The translations under genes and the position numbers were made by a program. A stretch of DNA of 64,000 nucleotides from Deltaproteobacteria bacterium (lineage in GTDB: Bacteria; Desulfobacterota; GWC2-55-46), in the NCBI GenBank assembly GCA_016219015.1, contig JACRCL010000031.1, positions 86,159 through 150,158 of the forward strand, in the 5' to 3' direction. The notes under the pieces were generated by a model. It saw only the letters and a list, made by a program, of their open reading frames with translations. It was not told where the DNA came from and did not search any database. Of the stretch, positions 51,367 through 59,797 are shown piece after piece (position 1 is the stretch's first letter; the number at the start of each line of letters is the position of its first letter).

Positions 51367-52080
51367 ATGGGTCCAGGTTTTCAAGATATGTTGGAGCGGA
51401 TACTGCCACCAAAGGCAGTTAGCGGCAGGGTTTTCAAACCGAAAGTTACCACTTCAGACGGTATCAGGCAGGATTTTAATGCTCCGCGCAAAGGCCGTGA
51501 AAATCACGGCGGGGTCGATATCAATTATCACTATGAGTCGGGCACACCGTTAGGGCAGAACGGCATAAATAAGGAACATCCAGATGTGGGCTCGCCTGTA
51601 TCCGGCAAAATAATATTGGTAGATAAAGAAAGGTGGGGTAGTATTGTAATTGAAGATGCAAATGGATTTAAACACGAATTCAGGCATTTAAACGAGATTA
51701 AAAAGAATTTCGATAGAGGCGTGCGTATAGAGGCAGGCCAAATTATAGGCACCATGGGAGGAAGAGGGCCAGGCGGCCCGGGTGAATATCCCCAACATGT
51801 ACATTATTCGGTCACGGCGCCTGATGGCAAAACTAATATCAACCCGGAGGCGTACTGGAATAACACTTCCGGGGGAAAGAGCTCTTCCTCATCCTTCCCG
51901 TGGCAAAGAAAGACGGATTTCAAGCCCGCCTCGGTCTTGGATCACGCAACCCAGCGGAGACTAAAAGGCCTTTCACAGGGTATAACCATAGAAGCGGGTG
52001 AAACCCTGAGGCGCGAGGGCGACAGAGTGTGGCGCATAGAGCCTGACGGCGGCACACGCGGGTATTTTATCAGCCCGTGA
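51367..52080 (+). CDS. M23-family (LytM-like) peptidase without signal peptide
   Basis: 237 aa. The zinc and catalytic set is complete: H47xxxD51 (HGGVDIN), H107 (FRHLNE) and H144-x-H146 (QHVHYS), with the Gly-rich loop GGRGPGGPGEY. M23 enzymes cut Gly or peptide cross-links of peptidoglycan. No signal peptide or membrane helix is visible, unlike cell-wall remodelling homologues. AT-rich as its partner gene. Possible effector, phage-derived lysin or intracellular protease. AGGAACGGAGG before the ATG supports the start. Confidence 0.72.
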   Translation: MGPGFQDMLERILPPKAVSGRVFKPKVTTSDGIRQDFNAPRKGRENHGGVDINYHYESGTPLGQNGINKEHPDVGSPVSGKIILVDKERWGSIVIEDANGFKHEFRHLNEIKKNFDRGVRIEAGQIIGTMGGRGPGGPGEYPQHVHYSVTAPDGKTNINPEAYWNNTSGGKSSSSSFPWQRKTDFKPASVLDHATQRRLKGLSQGITIEAGETLRREGDRVWRIEPDGGTRGYFISP

Positions 52081-52178
52081 CAGGGTCTCGACTCTAAATC
52101 TTGGAATCTCCCCTATGCATTTTCAAAAATTTATGGTATATTTTGCGCAATCCCGACGGGAGAAAAAACAGGGTAAAG

Positions 52179-52607
52179 ATGGTCGTCAGAAGGCATATTC
52201 TATTGTTTTTCGCGTCTTTTTTTATAATGACGCCCTTTCTCGCCGGCAAGGCGCAGGGGCTCGACAGCGAGTCGATCGAATGCCTTAGCTGCCATGACGC
52301 GGCGCTCGCCACAGATACAGATATCATCACCGTATGCCCCGAGCCTGACTGCAACCACCCGATAGGCACTGATTATGTCTACTCGTCCTCCACGAACCAC
52401 GGCTTGAAGCCCGCCTATATGCTCGACCCCGCGATAAAGCTCGTAAACGGGAATAACATCGGCTGCGGCACGTGCCACGTATCCTATTCAAGCCTTAACC
52501 ACGCGCTTCTTTCGAGCCTGAGAACCCAGTACCCCGCCTCGCCCGACCCGATGCTCACGGTCGATAACCGCATAAGCGGCCTCTGCTTCGGCTGCCACGA
52601 CAAGTAA
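52179..52607 (+). CDS. Tri-heme periplasmic cytochrome c
   Basis: 142 aa from the ATG at 52179. Signal peptide MVVRRHILLFFASFFIMTPF, cleavage near AQG. Three CxxCH sites: CLSCH (residues 35-39), CGTCH (near 100) and CFGCH (near 136), plus distal His. Two further Cys (CPEPDC) lie between the first two hemes. Small multiheme cytochromes like this shuttle electrons in the periplasm. The next gene runs opposite with only 5 bases between stops. Confidence 0.85.
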   Translation: MVVRRHILLFFASFFIMTPFLAGKAQGLDSESIECLSCHDAALATDTDIITVCPEPDCNHPIGTDYVYSSSTNHGLKPAYMLDPAIKLVNGNNIGCGTCHVSYSSLNHALLSSLRTQYPASPDPMLTVDNRISGLCFGCHDK

Positions 52608-52612
52608 CGCGC

Positions 52613-54463
52613 CTATTGCCCGTTGCCCTTCATCAGCTCTTTGGCTTTTCTCATGTCCTCCTTTGCCTTCGCCCTGTCCCCGGCCGCCTTATACGCCCCG
52701 GCCCTGTTCCTGTAGGCCGCCCCGTAATATCCGTTTATTCGGATAGCCTCGGTAAAATCCGCTATCGCTTTATCAAGATCGCCCGAGCCTGAGTAGAGCA
52801 TGCCCCTGTTATTGTACGCCTCGGCGAACGACGGGGAGAGCTCGATCGCCTTATTATAGTGCTCAAGGGCCTTCGCCGTCTTGCCCGAGGCCTTGCAAAG
52901 GACTCCGCTGTTGTTATGGGCCGGGGCGTAGAAGGTGTCGAGCTTTACGGCGATGTCGAGGTCGAGCGCCGCGTTTTTAAGGCCCCCGGTCTTGAGGAAT
53001 ATTGCGCCCCTGTTATTGTAGGCCGGTGCAAAAGAAGGGTTTATCCGTATAGCCTTCGTGAAGTCCTCCAGGGCTTCTTTATATGAGCCTTTTTTCTCAA
53101 GGAGCGCCCCCCTGTTCAGGTACGACTGGGCGAAGCCCTTATCGAGCTTTATCGCCCTGTCATAGTCGGATAGCGCCCTGTCGAAGTCCCCTATCTCCTC
53201 GAATACCACGCCCCTGTTCAGGTAGGCGGCCGGGTACTTCGGGAAGAGCTCGATAGCCTTGTTGAAGTCCGCCCGGGCCTTGTCGAGCTCCCCGGCCCTT
53301 TCGTAAAGCCCTCCGCGCAGGTTGTGCGCCAGGGCGGACTTGGGGTCGAGCTCGATGGCCCTGGTATAACCGGCCCGGGCCTTTTTATCGTCCCCGAGCC
53401 TCTCATGCAGCCTTGCCCGCCTTATGTACGCCTGCGCGTATGAGGGGCCGAGCTCTACGGCCCTGTCGTAATCGGCCTTCGCGTTCGCGTAATCGCCGCC
53501 CTTTTCGTATATAAAGCCCCTCTCCAGGTAGGCACGCGCGCTGCCGTGGCCCAGCTCTATGGCCCTGTTGTAATCGGCTATGGCTTCGCGGTAGCCGCCG
53601 GCCTCCGCGTAGACCCCGGCCCTGTTCATGTAAGCCCCGGCAAGGGCCGGGTCAAGGGTTATGGCCCTGTTGAAATCAGCCATCGCCTTTTCAATGTCCC
53701 CGGATTTCTTGTGGATGACGCCCCTGTTGTTGTACGCGGGCGCGTAGCCCGGGTCTATGCCGATGGCCTTTTCATATTGCGCCAGGGCGCTCTTCCTGTC
53801 GCCCGTCTTTTCGAACGCCGAGCCCCTGAAGCTGTACGGCGGCGCGTGGCGCGGGCTGAGCTCTATGGCCTTTGCGTACGCGTCTATCGCGCCGTGCGTG
53901 TATCCCGAGGACTCGAGTATGTAGCCCTTCTCAAGCCAGTCCTTCGAGCTGAGCTCTTTTACGGCCTCCCTGTACTCGTCGAGGTCATCCTTCAGCCCGG
54001 AGGCCTCGTAGTCTTCGCGCGCGCGCCTGAGCGCCTCAAGGGCGCGCTTCTTGTCCTTCCTTATCCCCTTGAGCTCGTCCATTATCCCGGGGGCTGAAAC
54101 GAGGCTCATTATGATGTTTTTTATCTCGGATATGTCCGCCTTTATCCAGCCCCTGATATAGAACGACCTCTTGTCCCACCTCTCCTCTATGGTCTCCATG
54201 AGGGCGCATTCGGCCCCGGTCTCATAGCTTTTGCCGTCAAAGTTCTTCTTCAGGTCCTCCCTGAGCCCTTCCTGAAGGAGCATTTTAAGGCCATCCGTCG
54301 CCATGACCCTGCTCGTGGACTCGTCGTCGGCCGGCCCGGCCTGATAGGTAAACTCCCTTTGCACGGCGACTTCGCCGGCCAGAGAGTTCGCGGCAAGCGG
54401 CATCGTCAGCAGACAGGCTGAAACAAGTATCTTGCGAATGGATATGGACCTGGAAATACGCAT
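52613..54463 (-). CDS. Exported protein with about a dozen TPR repeats
   Basis: 616 aa. Signal peptide up to ANSLAGE. Residues 32-130 have a charged globular N-domain (VQREFTYQAGPADDESTSRV). From about residue 180 onward there are about 12-13 34-residue TPR units (for example YNNRGVIHKKSGDIEKAMAD and YLNRGVVFEEIGDFDRALSD). The many 'YxNRG' units resemble O-linked-GlcNAc-transferase-type TPR superhelices, but no catalytic domain follows. Likely a periplasmic scaffold. Partners unknown; convergent with the cytochrome gene. Confidence 0.88.
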   Translation of the reverse strand: MRISRSISIRKILVSACLLTMPLAANSLAGEVAVQREFTYQAGPADDESTSRVMATDGLKMLLQEGLREDLKKNFDGKSYETGAECALMETIEERWDKRSFYIRGWIKADISEIKNIIMSLVSAPGIMDELKGIRKDKKRALEALRRAREDYEASGLKDDLDEYREAVKELSSKDWLEKGYILESSGYTHGAIDAYAKAIELSPRHAPPYSFRGSAFEKTGDRKSALAQYEKAIGIDPGYAPAYNNRGVIHKKSGDIEKAMADFNRAITLDPALAGAYMNRAGVYAEAGGYREAIADYNRAIELGHGSARAYLERGFIYEKGGDYANAKADYDRAVELGPSYAQAYIRRARLHERLGDDKKARAGYTRAIELDPKSALAHNLRGGLYERAGELDKARADFNKAIELFPKYPAAYLNRGVVFEEIGDFDRALSDYDRAIKLDKGFAQSYLNRGALLEKKGSYKEALEDFTKAIRINPSFAPAYNNRGAIFLKTGGLKNAALDLDIAVKLDTFYAPAHNNSGVLCKASGKTAKALEHYNKAIELSPSFAEAYNNRGMLYSGSGDLDKAIADFTEAIRINGYYGAAYRNRAGAYKAAGDRAKAKEDMRKAKELMKGNGQ

Positions 54464-54630
54464 AGAGTTATTATTCGGACCACTCGTTTTGCGGCTTTCG
54501 CCATTTTACGCCATGAAAGTTAATTTTCATATATTTTATGATTAAAATAAAGTAAACGTTAATTTACAGTGCGATCCCTTTTATTCAGGCGAAATCCAAA
54601 ACTGCGCGGCCAAATTTCATTGGCATACCT

Positions 54631-56325
54631 ATGTTCCTGGTGGTAAAATGGAATCCTCTTGGTCAGGCGTTTTTTTGGCTCCCTTATCGCGTGGACCTTC
54701 GCGCGAATGTTTTCATTTCAGCCGGGCTTCATGTGAACAGTTCAGTCGGTATAAAGGGGCGCCCTCTTAAAGGGCCGGGGTCGATCTCCTGTTTGAGGTT
54801 CAAGTTAGCTCAAGCCGCAGAAAGGGAATCGACTGCCCCCCTCCTGGTCCTGCTCATCGTAACGTTCTCCATAGCCGCGGCCGAAGCCCTGATAATGCTC
54901 GTCATCTCTTTTCTGCCCCCCTCGCCGCGGTATGCCATAACGCTCCTCGACGCGTTCCTCCTTACCCTGCTCGTATTCCCTATGCTCTATCTGATTCTTT
55001 TCCAGCCGATGGTTTCGCGCATCGCCGAGTGCAGGCGCGCCGAGGACGCCTCAAGGCGCGCACGGAGGTTCGCCGAGGAGTGCAACGCCGAGCTTGTCGA
55101 GAAGACGGCCTACATGGACGGCATCCTGGGCTCGTCCGCGAGCGCGGCGATAGCGGCCACGGACCTTGATCTGCGGATAAAATACTTCAACCCCGCCGCG
55201 GAGCGTTTCTTCGGCCTGAAGCCGGATGAGGCGATAGGCAGGAGGGCCTCCGACATTACCTTCAAGCACGGCGATTACCCGCTGCGGTTCGAGGCGGCCG
55301 GGGAGGCGGTGCGGCTCATGGGCGAGTACAGATACAGCATCGAGGCCGGGACGGCGGCCGGGCTTAAATACCTCGACGCCAGGATAACCGGCATCTGGAA
55401 GAGAGGCGGCCTCATAGGGTTCGTGCTGGTCTGCCAGGATATTACGGAAAGAAGGCTCGCGGAAGACAAGCTCAAGGAGCTCAACAGCCACCTCGAGAAG
55501 AGGGTGGCGGCGGAGGCCCTGAAGCAGAGAAAGCAGGAACAGCTGCTCATGCAGCAGTCGAGGCTTGCCGCCATGGGGGAGATGATGGATGCGATAGCCC
55601 ACCAGTGGAGGGAGCCTCTGAGCTCTCTGTGCATACTGATACAGGACCTCGAGGACAGGTACGCGTCCGGCAGGCTGGACGCGAGATACATCGACAAGAC
55701 CGTAAAGATGGCGTTCTGCCTCGTGCAGTTCATGTCCGAGACGGTCGATGACTTCAGGAGCTTCCTTGTGCCGAGCAGGGAAAAATCGCCTTTCGATGTG
55801 AAGATAGCGATAAAAGAGGTGCTTGCCCTGATGTCGACTCAGCTCAAGCACCACAACATATTCATCAGGTTCAGGTGCGGCATAAAAAACTGCGCAACAC
55901 ACGGCGCCAGGAGGACGCTTTACGGGGATATACTCAAAAGCCGCGCCTGCGAGGACTGCGGCAGGGTGGTCATGGGCTACCCGAACGAGTTCAAGCAGAT
56001 AGTCCTCAACCTCCTCGACAACGCGAAAGACGCGATAATGTCAAAGAGGGAGCAGGGCCGCCTGAGGGACGGGAAGGGCAGAATAGAGATAGAGGTCTAC
56101 GGGGCCGGCAAAACCATGGTCACAAAGATCCGGGACAACGGCGGCGGCATACCGGAGGATATAATCGAAAGGGTCTTCGATCCCCACTTCACCACCAAGG
56201 ACGACGGCACCGGCATAGGGCTTTACATGTCCAAGGTGGTGATAGAGAACGGCATCGGCGGAAGGCTCTACGCAGGGAACTCGGAAGAGGGCGCGGTCTT
56301 CACGATAGAGCTTGAGAGGGCGTGA
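54631..56325 (+). CDS. PAS-domain sensor histidine kinase with a Cys-rich insertion
   Basis: 564 aa by the longest frame; the first about 55 residues may not be translated, as no good ribosome site was found. Two helices (about 70-90 and 100-125) anchor it. PAS (about 165-270) with PAC, then coiled coil, then His[22 protein letters not shown] (His near 325) and HATPase ([31 protein letters not shown]). Between HisKA and the N-box a segment (412-448) holds CGIKNC and ACEDCG, four Cys with the look of a zinc or Fe-S site. No response regulator is adjacent, so it is an orphan kinase. Confidence 0.83.
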   Translation: MFLVVKWNPLGQAFFWLPYRVDLRANVFISAGLHVNSSVGIKGRPLKGPGSISCLRFKLAQAAERESTAPLLVLLIVTFSIAAAEALIMLVISFLPPSPRYAITLLDAFLLTLLVFPMLYLILFQPMVSRIAECRRAEDASRRARRFAEECNAELVEKTAYMDGILGSSASAAIAATDLDLRIKYFNPAAERFFGLKPDEAIGRRASDITFKHGDYPLRFEAAGEAVRLMGEYRYSIEAGTAAGLKYLDARITGIWKRGGLIGFVLVCQDITERRLAEDKLKELNSHLEKRVAAEALKQRKQEQLLMQQSRLAAMGEMMDAIAHQWREPLSSLCILIQDLEDRYASGRLDARYIDKTVKMAFCLVQFMSETVDDFRSFLVPSREKSPFDVKIAIKEVLALMSTQLKHHNIFIRFRCGIKNCATHGARRTLYGDILKSRACEDCGRVVMGYPNEFKQIVLNLLDNAKDAIMSKREQGRLRDGKGRIEIEVYGAGKTMVTKIRDNGGGIPEDIIERVFDPHFTTKDDGTGIGLYMSKVVIENGIGGRLYAGNSEEGAVFTIELERA

Positions 56326-56339
56326 GCGCTTTCTACTTA

Positions 56340-56400
56340 GGATGTTGAAAAAGTCCGTCCATGGCTTGCATTAGCAGGCTGTTTTTCAACAACCTGCTAC
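56340..56400. repeat. Family D hairpin repeat, copy D3
   Basis: GGATGTTGAAAAAGTCCGTCCATGG followed by AGCAGGCTGTT ... AACAACCTGCT, related to D1 but with the elements in reverse order. It lies 15 bases beyond the kinase stop and may end that transcript. Confidence 0.55.
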
Positions 56401-56442
56401 TCTTTCAGCGCCCCTAAATAACAGCAAAAAAACCTTCCTTGG

Positions 56443-56565
56443 CAGGGCTCAAAAAGCTCCAGATGCGAGGCCCCCATTGGAATAGGGAAGCTTAGGAATG
56501 CGGCGTACTCTCCATACGCTGTGCGCTTTGATGCCAACGAAGCAGATGGACTTTTTCAGCAGCCT
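56443..56565 (+). repeat. Family B palindromic repeat, copy B5
   Basis: GGGCTCAAAAAGCTCCAG ... GGACTTTTTCAGCAGCCT. The middle has CCCCATTGGAATAGGG as in B2 and GCGTACTCTCCATACGC. It ends one base before the cupin stop, so it probably forms the terminator of the chemotaxis operon. Confidence 0.9.
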
Positions 56566-56566
56566 G

Positions 56567-56863
56567 TCAGCTTATGTGCACCGCGAAGGCCGTGAGCCTC
56601 TCCGTGGCCCTTATGCCGCGGGTCTCGCCCTTTTCGACGAAGACCATGTTGCCGGCCTTTACCTCCATCTCCTTGCCCTCGACGGTCATTATCCCCTTGC
56701 CGCTTATGAAATAGAAGACCCCGGTGCCGCTCTGGTGGGGCTTTATCTCCTGTCCCGGCTCCATGCAGATAAGCGGGACCTTGTACTCCGGCTTCACCCT
56801 CAATATCCTCGGCATGAACTCTTCGGCGAAACCTATCCTGTCTTTAAGGTCAACGAACTCCAT
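56567..56863 (-). CDS. Small cupin-fold protein
   Basis: 98 aa. Cupin motif 1 EPGQEIKPHQSGTGVFYFISGKG (one His, one Gln in the metal position) and motif 2 VKAGNMVFVEKGETRGIRA. A complete 3-His/1-Glu set is not clear, so it may be a non-catalytic or metal-variable cupin. It is 117 bases beyond the cheD stop, possibly still in the operon. Function unknown. Confidence 0.75.
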   Translation of the reverse strand: MEFVDLKDRIGFAEEFMPRILRVKPEYKVPLICMEPGQEIKPHQSGTGVFYFISGKGIMTVEGKEMEVKAGNMVFVEKGETRGIRATERLTAFAVHIS

Positions 56864-56979
56864 ACCCTGCCTCCTCCAGATTATTTTCCGTGGGCCTTGA
56901 GCGCCTCAGCCTCTACAGGATTTCTAACATAAAAACAGGGGAGTTCCAATAAAAAAGCCGCCTGAAGCGTTTGGCGCGC

Positions 56980-57459
56980 CTAACCATGCATCTTCCTTAC
57001 GAAGACCTCTCCGGATTCGGTGACGAACATGACCTTCCGCCCGGAGGTCCCGCCCGTATCGTTGCTCACGACGGTAATTTTTTCTTCGAGCAGGGTCTTT
57101 TCCGCGAGCGAGATGTTCCGCTCCCCGATATTGAGTATGCCCGATGAGCTGCCTATCGTATTGGCCCCGCCAAAGACCTTGGCGAGGAGGTTCATTTTCC
57201 TGCAGCCGTTCTCAAGCATCCTGTCCATGAGCGCCCGGATGGCGATGTTGCCGTACTTCGGGGTCTGGAGGCCATCCCCGTTCCAGAACGGCAGGAGGTA
57301 ATGGTTCATCCCGCCTATCCTCAAGACCGGGTCCCAGAGGCATATGGAGATGCAGGAGCCGAGGACGGTGGTGATGACGCACGGCCCGCTCTCCGCGAAT
57401 ATGGTCCCCGGGTACAGGAAGTGGCTCTGTCCCGCGCCTGTAAGGTCCCGGGGCCCCAA
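56980..57459 (-). CDS. cheD: Chemoreceptor glutamine deamidase CheD
   Basis: 159 aa. TTVLGSCISICLWDPVLRIGG holds the catalytic Cys, GGMNHYLLPFWNG the catalytic His, and Thr in VVSNDTGGTSGRKV. CheD deamidates specific glutamines of chemoreceptors and may bind CheC or CheY-P. Last of the che genes; the start is 3 bases behind the kinase-like gene stop. The receptor encoded in the same operon is a likely substrate. Confidence 0.95.
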   Translation of the reverse strand: MGPRDLTGAGQSHFLYPGTIFAESGPCVITTVLGSCISICLWDPVLRIGGMNHYLLPFWNGDGLQTPKYGNIAIRALMDRMLENGCRKMNLLAKVFGGANTIGSSSGILNIGERNISLAEKTLLEEKITVVSNDTGGTSGRKVMFVTESGEVFVRKMHG

Positions 57460-57462
57460 CTA

Positions 57463-58362
57463 TCAAAACCTCTCCGGGGCTTTGCACCCGCTGAAGAAAA
57501 ACTCGTTGCCGTCCATGTAGAACGCGTCCGCTTTTTCCTGTTCCGATTCCGGCAGCGAGACCTCGAACTCCGCGCCCTGTCCCTTCCTGCTCGCAAGCCT
57601 GATGGTCCCTTCGAGCAGCTCCAATATCGACCTGGTGACGCTCAGGCCGAGCCCGTGCCCCGCGTGGCGCTTCGTGGCCCCGGCGTCGAGCTGCCTGAAC
57701 CTGTCGAATATGGCCCCGTGGTCCTTTTCCTCTATCCCGGCCCCGTGGTCGGCCACGGATATCTTGAGGGTTTCCCCGTCCCGGAGCGCTATGATCTCGA
57801 CGCTGCTGTTCTCGCAGCTGTATTCTATGGCGTTGGCAAGGAGGTTCGCTATGACGCACTGGAGCTTCTCGGCGTCCGTCTGGAAATGGATATTCTCCTG
57901 CCCGGCGGTATCGATGGTTACCTTGAGCCCTTTTTCAGCGGCCCTGTGCTGGAACGCCTCCATGGTGCCCCTGATAAGCGCGTTTATATCGACCGTAGCC
58001 ACTGAGGGGGCCGCCTCTCCGGACTCAAGCTCGGCCGCGAGGAAGATGTTACGGAGCTGGAAGCTCAGGTTGAAGGCGTCCTTGTACATGGCGCTTGCGA
58101 AGGATTTGACCGTCTTCATATCGAGCCCTCCCTCGTCCGAGACTATGACCTCGCAAAGCGTCAGCACCGACGTGAGCGGATTATTTATCTCGTTTCTTAT
58201 GTTCGAAAGGAAGTGGCTCTTCGCCTTCTCGGACTCAAGGAGCTTTCTGTTGAGTGCCTCAAGCCTCCCGGTCAGGGTCTTAAGCGCCCTGCAGGCCTCG
58301 TCCCTGGCCCGAAGGCGCCCGATTATCTCTTCTACCAGCTCTTCGTCCTTGAACTTGTCCAT
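57463..58362 (-). CDS. Kinase-like protein with a degenerate H-box in the chemotaxis operon
   Basis: 299 aa from the ATG at 58362; a longer frame to 58512 lies inside cheR. A coiled coil (residues 10-48) leads into a HisKA-like region: SHFLSNIRNEINNPLTS, where the expected 'SHE' position is R56-N57-E58, so the phospho-acceptor His is Asn. The HATPase domain is intact: NLLANAIEYS, DHGAGIEEKDHGAIF, GHGLGLSVTRSILELL. It could still bind ATP and phosphorylate another protein, or act as a dead scaffold. No sensor or membrane domain. It sits between cheR and cheD, which suggests a role in chemoreceptor signalling. Confidence 0.78.
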   Translation of the reverse strand: MDKFKDEELVEEIIGRLRARDEACRALKTLTGRLEALNRKLLESEKAKSHFLSNIRNEINNPLTSVLTLCEVIVSDEGGLDMKTVKSFASAMYKDAFNLSFQLRNIFLAAELESGEAAPSVATVDINALIRGTMEAFQHRAAEKGLKVTIDTAGQENIHFQTDAEKLQCVIANLLANAIEYSCENSSVEIIALRDGETLKISVADHGAGIEEKDHGAIFDRFRQLDAGATKRHAGHGLGLSVTRSILELLEGTIRLASRKGQGAEFEVSLPESEQEKADAFYMDGNEFFFSGCKAPERF

Positions 58363-58397
58363 TTTCTCCCCCTTATAAGTCCCCGTAAAGCCGGGCC

Positions 58398-59291
58398 TCA
58401 CCTGACCCTCCTGTATATCGATTGGCCCACCTTCTCGAACTTGAGGTCGAGCCCGGTCATGGTCTCGGAATGGCCTATGAAGAGGTAGCCTCCGGGCCCC
58501 AGGCACCCGCACAGTTTCCTGAAGAGCCTCAACTGGGTCTCCCTGTCGAAATATATGACGACGTTCCTGCAGAATATCACGTCGAGGTTGGCGAAGCCCA
58601 GGTCCTCGTCCATGAGGTTCAGCCTCTTGAAGTTTACGCGGCCCCTGAGCTCCGGGGACGCCATCACGAGCCTCCTCGCCCTGTCCTTGCTCTTCAGGAA
58701 ATACCTTTTCCTCAGCTCCATCGATACCGGTGCGATCCTCTCCTCCCTGTATATCGCGTTACGCGCGGCATCGAGCACGCGGGCGGAGATGTCGGTGGCG
58801 GTGATGCTGAAGTCGAAGCCGGGGAACCGCCTTGAGAACTCGCTCAGCACTATCGCCAGCGTATACGGCTCCTCCCCGCTCGAGCACCCGGCGCTCCATA
58901 CGGAAAGGGGCCTCCTCGCGCCCGCCCCTTTCCTTGCGAGGTCCGGCAGCGCGGCGCGCGAAAGGAAGTCGAAGTGATACGGCTCCCTGAAGAAATCCGT
59001 CTTGTTCGTCGTTACCATGTCTATGGCATGGACAAGCTCGTTTTTCATCCCCCACGGGCTGAACAGGTAATCGCAGTAATCCTTGAAGGAGTCGATGTTG
59101 AGCGCCCTGAGCCTCTTACGGAGCCTCGATTCAAGGAGTGATTTCTTGACGTCCGGCATCTTGATCCCGAGCTCCGACATTATGAACGCGCTCAACCGGG
59201 AGAAATCCGCCGCAGACAAAAGCGCCTCGCGAAAAGGCGGCTTGCCGGGGCGGGAGGCCCCCTTCCGGCTGATATCGGACGCGGCCGTCAC
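58398..59291 (-). CDS. cheR: Chemotaxis protein methyltransferase CheR
   Basis: 297 aa with a GTG start overlapping the cheW stop by one base. N-terminal CheR helical domain (FSRLSAFIMSELGIKMPDVK), then SAM-binding VWSAGCSSGEEPYTLAI, TATDISARVLDAARN and IFCRNVVIYFDRETQLRLF. It methylates glutamates on receptors such as the adjacent MCP. No C-terminal TPR extension. AGDM fits the known fold. Confidence 0.96.
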   Translation of the reverse strand: MTAASDISRKGASRPGKPPFREALLSAADFSRLSAFIMSELGIKMPDVKKSLLESRLRKRLRALNIDSFKDYCDYLFSPWGMKNELVHAIDMVTTNKTDFFREPYHFDFLSRAALPDLARKGAGARRPLSVWSAGCSSGEEPYTLAIVLSEFSRRFPGFDFSITATDISARVLDAARNAIYREERIAPVSMELRKRYFLKSKDRARRLVMASPELRGRVNFKRLNLMDEDLGFANLDVIFCRNVVIYFDRETQLRLFRKLCGCLGPGGYLFIGHSETMTGLDLKFEKVGQSIYRRVR

Positions 59292-59785
59292 TACGCCACC
59301 TCGTCCTTTGCGGCGTGCGCGGCGGCAAGCTCCTCGGACGAGAATATCCTGTTTACCTCGAGTATGATGATGAACTCGTCGTCCCGCTTGCCCATGCCCT
59401 TGATGAAATCGGTATTGAGCCTCGTGCCTATCCTCGGGCCCGGCTCTATCTGGTCCGGGTCGAGCTCGATGACCTCCTGGACCGAGTCCGCGAGCGCCCC
59501 GAGTATGAGTTTTTCTCCGTCGAGAGTTATCTCGGCTATGATTACGCAGGTATTGACGGTCTGCTCCGTCTTCGTCATACCGAACTTAAGGCGCATGTCC
59601 ACGACAGGCACCACGCTCCCCCTCAGGTTGATGACGCCCCTCATGAAATCCGGCGTCCTCGGGACCTTCGTCAGCGTCGTGAAGTCGAGGACCTCCCTCA
59701 CCTGCGAGATGTCCAGCGCGAAGACCTCGTCATCGAGCTTGAACGTCAGGTACTGGGTCGATTCAGTTATTGAAGCAACGCTCAT
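59291..59785 (-). CDS. cheW: Chemotaxis coupling protein CheW
   Basis: 164 aa, single CheW domain: QYLTFKLDDEVFALDISQVR, PRTPDFMRGVINLRGSVVPV, GALADSVQEVIELDPDQIEP. It bridges CheA and receptors. Located between mcp and cheR, with a one-base coupling to cheR. Confidence 0.96.
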   Translation of the reverse strand: MSVASITESTQYLTFKLDDEVFALDISQVREVLDFTTLTKVPRTPDFMRGVINLRGSVVPVVDMRLKFGMTKTEQTVNTCVIIAEITLDGEKLILGALADSVQEVIELDPDQIEPGPRIGTRLNTDFIKGMGKRDDEFIIILEVNRIFSSEELAAAHAAKDEVA

Positions 59786-59797
59786 CTCCGGCCTCCT

